From: Robiginitalea aurantiaca
GTDB lineage: Bacteria; Bacteroidota; Bacteroidia; Flavobacteriales; Flavobacteriaceae
Assembly (NCBI RefSeq): GCF_030380815.1
Contig: NZ_JAUDUY010000001.1
Location: forward strand, 1-64,000
Length of the DNA stretch: 64,000 nt
Direction: 5' to 3'
Positions 43,001-52,000 of the stretch are shown here, one piece after another. Both the position numbers and the translations under genes were made by a program. Positions within the stretch are counted from its first letter, which is position 1. Each line of letters begins with the position of its first letter. Below the pieces are notes generated by a model. It was not told the origin of the DNA. It ran no database searches and saw only the letters and a list, made by a program, of their open reading frames with translations.

Positions 43001-46000
43001 TAGCTGTGTTAACGGTGTTGTCGGGAGCACATGCAAAAGCGGTTGCTGTGGCGGTTATGGAAAGCGGAGCAGGCTCTGTAATATCAATATTCTGGGTAAG
43101 GCTGCAATTCAGGCCTGAGATCGCCTCGACAACGTAGGTTCCTGCTGAAAGACCATCAAACAGGGGGTCTGCCTGTGGACCCGAAATAGGCACACCGCCC
43201 TGATATAATATGTAGGTATAGGGAGGATTGTCATTTACCCCTGGAGCGGTAGGAGTCAGGTTTACTCTTACACTTCCATCGCTTCCGCCGTTACAGCTTA
43301 CATTCACTATAGTGGCGGGATCCAGGGTGACCGGGGTCGGGTTGTCCAGAGCTATTTCTAGCGTGCTCAAACACACCGGATTTGTGTCCAGGTCGGTTAC
43401 CGTGAAATTGTATGTCCCCGCCTGGTCTAGCCCTGTGAAAATGCCGTCATTATTAGTGTCAGTGGTGATGCCGTCGGGATAAACAACAGTGAATTCCAGG
43501 TTTGAAGAACCACCGGCCACATTGACAGTGATTTCCCCTTCCGGGCTGGCAGTACAATCAAGGGGTTTTACTACTGTACCTGTAAGGGTAATTGGCTCGT
43601 ACAGGGTTTCTGGGCCTACCACTGTGGTACATGACCACTGGTCAGAGATACGGATTTCATAAGTTCCTGTGCCAAGGCCGCTAAAAATCGGGCTGGCCTG
43701 AGGCGGTCCGAAATCGGACCCATTCAGGATGAGCTGATAGGTATAGTTACCGCCCTGTCCGCCGGCAGTGCCGACGACTTCGATTTCTCCCTCGAAGCTG
43801 GTACAGTTTTCCTGATTAACTTGCATTGTGGCAGTTATCGGATCCGGATCGGTCAGGATGATGTTGTCCTGGATCAGTTGCTCACACCCTTCCTGATCGA
43901 CCACCCATGCCTGGTATGTGCCGGCTGAAAGGTTCTCAAACCTCGCACTGGTCGGGTTATAGTCCCCAGGTGACGAAGGAGCGCTGGTTCCGATATAATA
44001 GGAGTATCCACCCCATCCACCCTGGACGTTGTAGATCTCAATAATGCCGTCATTGCCCAGACAGGTGATGTCGGTCACAAGAACATTAGCCGTAATGGCC
44101 GCGTCCGGACCGGCAATATTGAAGCGTGTTGAATTGACGCATTCGGGAGCGTTGGTTTGTGACACTTCTGCCCTGTACTCTCCTGCAAAAAGGGCGATTG
44201 GAGGCGTAGGTCCATTGGATGGACTGAGCCCCGAGTCTACCAATATGTCGTCGGCGGTATTTAAAGGTGTCCCGTTCACATCGTAGATCACCCAGTCGAA
44301 AGGCCCGGAATACGTTGCATCCACAAGCTCAAGGGTAACTTGCCCGCTCTGTGTGCCTAAACATACTGCGTTTTGCACTACATCGGCCACCACGTCAAAG
44401 GTGTTTGGATCTAACAGGGTTTCGATCACAGACAAGGAGCAGCCCGTGTCTATATGGCGGGCCAGAAAAGTGTACGTTCCTGCATCAAGGCCACTGAAAA
44501 CGTTGGATACCTGGTAGGTTGCGCCATTGTCTATGCTGTATTGGAAACGCGTAAGGTCACCCAGCGTGGAAGTAATCGTAAGGGTGATTTCCCCGTCGCT
44601 TCCCGGCACACAAGTCAGCAGGTTTGTAATGGCAGCCGAAAGGTCTTGGAGTTCATCGTACGGAGGGATTACCGCAGCAGAGGTTCCAACACATCCGTTG
44701 GTGTCATAAACATACACGAGATAACTTCCTCCTGCAGGATTAGACTCGGTATACACCCAGGTATTACCTGACTGCACGACCACATCATCAGCCGTGGAGG
44801 GAGTGCCCTGATCGTTCACAAATTCAATGATGGGATAAATGCCGCTGCCGCCTGTTACTGAAGCCATATCCACAGAAATGGAGGCATTCTCGGGATTGTT
44901 CCCGGTAACGCATCCAAAAGGAATGACAGTTGGGGCCGGAACAGCTATGGCCAAGGGCTCTCCAATGACGATGCCCGGGAGTATAAACGGACAATTATTG
45001 GTGCCAGTCCCTGTAATGTCGTAAGTCCCAGCGGGAAGATTTTCAAAAGTATTTGTGGCAGCATTGAAGGTTCCTACGGACGGACTGATACTGAAGGTAA
45101 TCGGAGTGACACCGTTATCCACGGGATAAAGGGTGATGCTTCCATCAGATGCACCGAAACAACTTACATCCTGGTGGGTTTCCGTAAACTCAGGCAATAC
45201 AGCCGGAGGCACTTCAACATCGAAGGAGCCAAGACAGTTGGGAACAGAGGTTCCGGCATCATAAACAGTAATGGTATAAGTGCCGGCAGCACTGGCCAAA
45301 TCCCAGACAAACGAGAGGGAAGGCAGGTTGGTTCGAACCTGAGACACCGGCCCGCTGATCTCATACTCATAATTCCCCGAGCCGGAGGTAACCTCTATCG
45401 TAATTTCTGCATTATTCGCGGGTGCGGGCTCACAGTCCAGTAAGGCCGAAAGGAATGCGTTAAATTGCAGAGGGGGTTGGATGTCGATGGACTGTGTGTC
45501 GATACAGCCATTTACATCCCGAACTGAAAAAGCCTGTCCGGGCCCTGAGCTCAGTCCGCTTGCCGTGTACTGACCGCTGACGTCAAAGGTGATATTCTGA
45601 TACGCGCTCCCATTCACACTAAGCTGGTATGGGCCTACCCCAGGGTTTGTAAGGGAGATAAGCACTTCGAAATTTCCTTCAGAAACACACTCGTCAACAA
45701 TAGCCAAAGAAACTACAGGTGACGGGTCAAGAATAACCGTAACCGGGTCGTTCTGAATACATCCATTGGCGTCTTTCACGTAAACAATGTAGTCCCCTGC
45801 CTCCACGTTAGCTATGGTTGCGCTGGTCCAACCGGCGGAAGAAGCTGTTGGGGCCGGATCGGTATCCGGCAGATACTGGAATTCATACGGAGGGGTCCCA
45901 AATTGGGCTATTGCCGTAATCACCCCGGCATTCGGGGCACAATTGTCGTTTTGAGGAGAATCCGCAGTAACCGCCAGCAAATTCGTAGACTGGCTGATCG

Positions 46001-49000
46001 TAAACTCAGGGGTTGCAATGGAACATCCGTTGAACGCGCCTCCTACTTCTGTCAGTAGCACATAATAGATTCCCTGGTCCAGCGGCCCGAGGCTTGGAAT
46101 TGTCACCGGTCCGGCTGGGGGATTTACCGAAACACTTCCCGAAATGGCTGGGGTAAGCGGGTCATTGGATTGGAAATTATATACTTCATACTGTACTTGG
46201 GTAGCCCCGGCATCGAAATTGGCGATATCAAAAGTAATGCTACCATCTGCAGCTCCCGTACAGGTGATATTTCTCGGCAGCATGGAGCTGACGGTCATAT
46301 TGGACGGACTGTTGATCGGGGTGTCTGCTGTTTCGAAATAGTAACAATCTGTGGTGAGATCATGAACCACGAATGTGTAGGTGATCCCGGGGATAAGACC
46401 TGTAAAGGTGGCGGTGTCCCCTCCCGCAGTATCTGCTAACTGGTAGGCGCTGGAATAGGGAGACGAATAAGTTTCCAGGATAGCGAATTCATAGTTTCCG
46501 CTGCCCACAACGGAAGATACAGTCACAATAGCGGTTCCACCTACCGAACAGTCTGCGGTAAGTGAAGACACATCGATATCGAGATCGTCCGGTGGGGATG
46601 CGATAATATTCGTAGTCAGTACGGAACACCCGCTGGCATCCACTACATCCACCTCATAAATTCCAAATTCCAAAATGGCAAAAGTATGGTCTTCACCTCC
46701 GGAGGTAGTGTTATACTGAGCCGAATATCCGTTGTTGCCCGTGAGGGAGTAGGTGTATTCCGGGGTTCCTCCGCTGAGGTTTTCCACTGTAATGGATCCA
46801 GGGTTTGTTCCTGTCAAAGAACTACAAGTAATCGGCTGTAAATTAATGTTGTAAGAGATCGCATTAGGCTGGATAATGCTCACCGGGAAAGGGAGAGAAA
46901 CACAGCCCTTGCTATCGGTGATCGTCACTTCATAATCGCCTGCCGGCAGGCCGGAGGTCTGGGTCCCGTAATCTGTGGAAGTGTTGGTTTCGAAAACATT
47001 TATGGTATATGGGGGCAGCCCGACACTTGTGTCTATCACGATGTCCAGGGAACCTGTAAGGTCTCCGAAACAAAGGATGTCGGCGGGTGTTACAGAGGTG
47101 ATCACCGGTGTGTCGGCGGGTGTTACCACCACAGGGTTGGTCAGGGCGGTACAGGCTGTGGGTGCAGACGTATCCGTAATCAGAAAAACATAGGTTCCTG
47201 CGGAATTGGTCGTAAAAGTACTTCCTGTAAAACCAGTGCTCGCAAATGTAGCTCCTCCATTGTCCGACCATTGGTAGGAATAGGTTCCGGAGCCTCCTGT
47301 CGCTGAAATGTCAATCGTTGCCGGAGCAATACAGGTCAGGTCTGCCGTCAGGAGGGCTGAGGCCCGAAGCTCGGGGTTGATGGTGATAGTTTGGGGAACA
47401 CCCACACACCCATAGCCATCGCGCACATTGATGTCGTAGGTTCCGGCCGAAAGGTTTTCAAATGTGTAAAATGCGTCCGCAGATGGGGTGGGCGAGATCC
47501 AGGGCCCTCCATTGATGTTAAACTGGTAGCTTCCATTACCGGATGTCGCGGTAACCAGAATACTGGCGTCGTTGTTTCCGCTGTAGCAGACAGTCGGCGC
47601 CACGGTAAAGGCGATAACCTCCGGAGGGATTATTGTGATTGTATTATTCGCAGCATCTTCACAACCATTGGCATCCCGGACTCTTATGTTATAATCCCCT
47701 GCGGTAACCGCGCTGAACACCGGAGCGTTCTGGTACGGGGCAATAATACCGCCCAGGGAATCCTCCAGCTGGTATTGGTATGCTGGGGTGCCACCAGTCG
47801 CACTGGCCGTAATGGTGGCGCCTGTATTGGTACAGGTCGCTTCCTGAGTCACTACCGCACTGGCATCGACCGGGGTAGGTTCGGTAAGGGTTACATTGAG
47901 TGTAACGGTACAACTTGGGTCCAGTACATCCCGCACTTCAAGGGTGTAGGCGTTTGCAGGCAGGCCACTCAGTGTGATCGGGCTGCTGGTTTGGGGTGCG
48001 GAGAATCCGCCTCCGTTCACCTGGTATTCAAACCCATTGACCAGGTCGAAATTTTCTACTTCAAAAATGATCTCACCAGAAGCATCCCCATTACAAAGGA
48101 GGTTGGTCTGGCTGAGGACTGCAGCCTCGAACGCCAGTCCGGCCTCCACGATAACCGTGGTATCCACGGTACAATCACTACCGTAGTTCACGGAAATGGT
48201 GTGATTTCCAGGAGTAACGCCCGTAAAGCTATTGGAGGCCTGGAAAGCCCCTCCGTCCAGAGAATAGGTGTAGGAGGGATCAGATGGGGAGACCGTGATA
48301 TCGCCGGTTCCACTGCAATTGTAAGAAATATTTGTGCTTAAAGCAGGTTCTGTGGGCAGTGGATCAATGATCATTGCCGGGAGGCTGAGCACACAACCGA
48401 TTGCATTGGCGTCCCGCACCTCGACAATGTAGGCGCCCTCGGCAAGGCCCGTAAAGACAAATCCACCAGGGGTTGCGGCGCTCCACGAGCTTCCGCTGAG
48501 TCGGTATTGATAGGATCCCGAACCTCCGCTTGTGGGCGTGATGCTTCCTACGGTGATTTCACCAAGTTGCAGACAGGTGTATTGCTGGGTAACGGCAGCT
48601 TCCGCAGCCAGTGCGGCAGGCTCCGTAAGGGCGATAAGGTCAGTGGCCTCGCAGCCTTCGGCATCCTGTACCCGAATATTGTATGTCCCGGCAGGCAGGT
48701 TGACGAAATCCGACCCCGTTTGGTAGGTAGCGCCGTCATCAATACTAAAGAGATATGGGGCGTTTCCGCCAGAGGCAACAATCGAGAGGGCACCTGTAGT
48801 GTCGCCAAAGCAAAGAATATCAGTTGCTGTTGGGGTAATTACCAGGGGCGGGTCCTGTGTGATCAACAGGTCTACACTTGCTTCACAGAAATCCGCACCT
48901 CCATTATTGTCGCGCACATAGACGTCATAGTCGCCTGCGCCATTGACTGCAATGATATTGGAAGCTCCAAAATCCCCGGCAACCGGGCTCGTCCCGTCTG

Positions 49001-52000
49001 CCACAACTGCGAAGACAAAATTGCCATCACCTCCACCGGCCGAAATGACCACATTGGTATCCGTGGCACAGGCCGTGATGGGGTCTGCCGTTGCAGTCAG
49101 GCTTAGCTCAGGATCTATGGTAATCACGGCGGAATCAACGCAATTATTCCCGTCGCTAACGTCTACGGCATAGGTTCCAGGGCCGAGGCCACTGAACACA
49201 TTGGCAGTACCATATGCTCCGCCATTCAGGCGATACAGGTAGTTTCCATCTCCTCCGGAGGTTACGTTTGCCGTAAGGGTTAGACCCGTAGCGTCATCGT
49301 AACAGATGTCATTGGCGGAGAGATCGAGGACCGGAGGTATTGCCGGCAAGAGGTCTATAGTGGCTGGTGCGACGCATCCATTAGCGTCTGTCACTTCCGC
49401 GTTGTAGGTTCCGTCAAGGGAGAGTCCGGTGAAAACCCCAGAACTGTTGGTTTGGGTACTGGCATCCGGAAGGGTAAGCGTATAAGTATAGCCCCCCCAG
49501 CCATCATTGGCTGTCAGGGTAATACTTCCACCAGCCGTACAACTGGGCTGAGTGGCACTTAAAGTCAGAGTCAGGGCCGCGACAGGGGCCTCAATGATTA
49601 TGGAAGCCGTGTCCGAACAATTGGTATCCGTATCCGTTACGGTAATATCATAGGTTCCTGCGGTCAGGCTGGTCAGGTCAATGGAGGTGTTTGTTTCGCC
49701 GGTTCCGGAAAAAGTTGTAGGCCCGGCAATGCTGTAATCGTAAGAATTGCTGAATCCACCCACATTAAACCGAGCCTCCCCGTCTGCTCCGGCTATGCAA
49801 CTGACATTACTCACTAATGTCCCGGAAACCTGAATGGGGACAACAGGGGCTATTGTGTAATTTTCCTGGTAAACACATCCGTTTGCATCAGTAACCTGGA
49901 AGGTATAGGTGTCGGGAGCGAGATTATCAAAGGTTGCGCTATTGCCTGAGGTGCTGGAGGCTACCTGACCTCCGGGAGCAATGATCTCAAAAGAAAACGG
50001 CGCTTCCCCACCGGTAACAGTAGTTGTTATATCAGACACCAGGGCCGGACAGGTCGGGTTTGTGGCCGTAAATGCCAGATCACTTGGAGGAACAACCGGA
50101 TCGATGGTCAATGGAGGCGCAACCGTAGCACACCCACTGGCATCCCTTACCGTAATGGTGTAGGTGCCGGGTGCGAGCCCTGAAAATGTCTCTGCCCCTG
50201 CCCCGCTTACAAAATTGACACCATCAATGCTAAATTCATATGGAGCAGTTCCACCTGTAACGTTTTGTGCTTCGATGATCCCATCCTGAATACAACTGTA
50301 ATCCTGCAGGATGTTTGCGTCAAAAGTTAACGCATTAGCAGGCCCTGAAATAGAGTAGTATTCGAAGTATTCGCAAGAAGCACTCCCTTTTCGGAAATTC
50401 AGGCGAACCGTGTAATCCCCTTGTGGTAATCCTGTAAACACCCCCGAGGTGTTTGTGTCAATCTCAACCCCGCTCTCGTCTATCAGGAAATAAGTTAGCT
50501 GGTATCCGTTTCGATCAATGACATTAAACTGAATGGTTCCGCTGGAATCTCCAAAACACTGCTCATCAATGACTGTAGTAGGGGCAAATTCTACCGGCGG
50601 CTCAAAATAGATTACAACCGGGTTCGAAAGGTCAAAACAGTTGTTGCGGTCTACGACTACAAAAGTGTAGGTTCCCGGATCCCAGACATCAAAAATCACA
50701 CTGGTCTGAAACTCGGAAGCCGGAATATCCGTTGGAGAGGGATAAGAGATTTGCGTCACCCCGGACTCATCGACAAACTCATAAATGGCATAGCTCACAG
50801 GGGGTTTTCCTCCAGAGTAATCCATGAGGATGTTTCCTTCCTTGCAAGTAATATTCTGTGAAACACGAGCGGTTACCTCCAGATCGGAGGAATCGAGGAT
50901 TTCGATCTGGTCGTTAAAGAGGCACCCGTCATCCGTCCTTACGTTTATATCGTAAACGCCGGCGCCAAGGTTTTCAAAGGTGTAATTGTTATCGGTGGAG
51001 GGCCCAAAAGTGTCTATTGGACTGCCTCCCTGAGAAACTTCATAATAGTACTGGGGGTTCACATCCAGAACAGATACAGAGATTTCTCCAAGAGTGTTAC
51101 AACTCGCATCGCTTGCTGCGAGATCAACCTGGAAATTTCGCTGGCGAACCCCGATGTCTTCAATCCGGAACACACATCCGTCTACAACACCTGACTGGCG
51201 GAATTCGACGGTATAAGCTCCGTTTGAAGCGATATCAAAACTCGGCCCATTCCCTGCGGAATACGGAACTAGGACGCTGCCGTTGGTGGCATCCAGCAAC
51301 TGGAATTCGTAATTGGCCGGGATGTTGGTAACGGTAATATTCCCAGGGGTATTACAAACAATGTCGGTTACTGTATGTTGTGGATCTAAAAGGTTTTGAA
51401 AGACATCAAAATAGAACCTTGTGAAGCAACCATTTTGGTAGTTGATCACGACCCGGTATTTACCGGCACTTGAAGCCAGAAAATCAAAGCCAGAGTCTAC
51501 AGTGTTCCAGGTACAGGCTGAATTTTTATTTGCACAGTCATCCCCGGCATCCATACAGCTGGTTTCATCCAGTCGCTCCCAGACAATGCTGGTTGCATCA
51601 GGGATATTGATCTCGATCAATTCGCTATCGTTTACCCCACAAAGGAAAACTTTGGGAAGGGGCTCCCCGTCATTTGGACAGATTACAATTTCCCCCTCAA
51701 CCGTGTTTGTAGGGTCATTTATAAGATCAGCGATTGGATTGGTCTGGGTGACACCTGGCAATACAACGGTGATAATCTCCTGAAAACCTTTACAGGGGTC
51801 AGCCACAATCTTATCGACAATATAAATTCCTACATCTGTCACCCTCAAAGTACCTGGGTCACCGTCAGGATCCCCGTCGTTAAGGAGGGTATCTCCGCCA
51901 TCGATCAGGCCATCCCCGTTGTTGTCGGCATACCAGATATAGTCATCAAAACCGGTTCCTGCTATAAGAAGAACATCATTACCGCAAAGCTCTACGGTCC

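Noticed and set aside
47391-48341. A 316-codon plus-strand frame opposite sprB
   Set aside because: It lies wholly inside the repeat-coding region on the other strand, has low-complexity composition, no motif and no start context. It is the mirror of the repetitive codon pattern of sprB.
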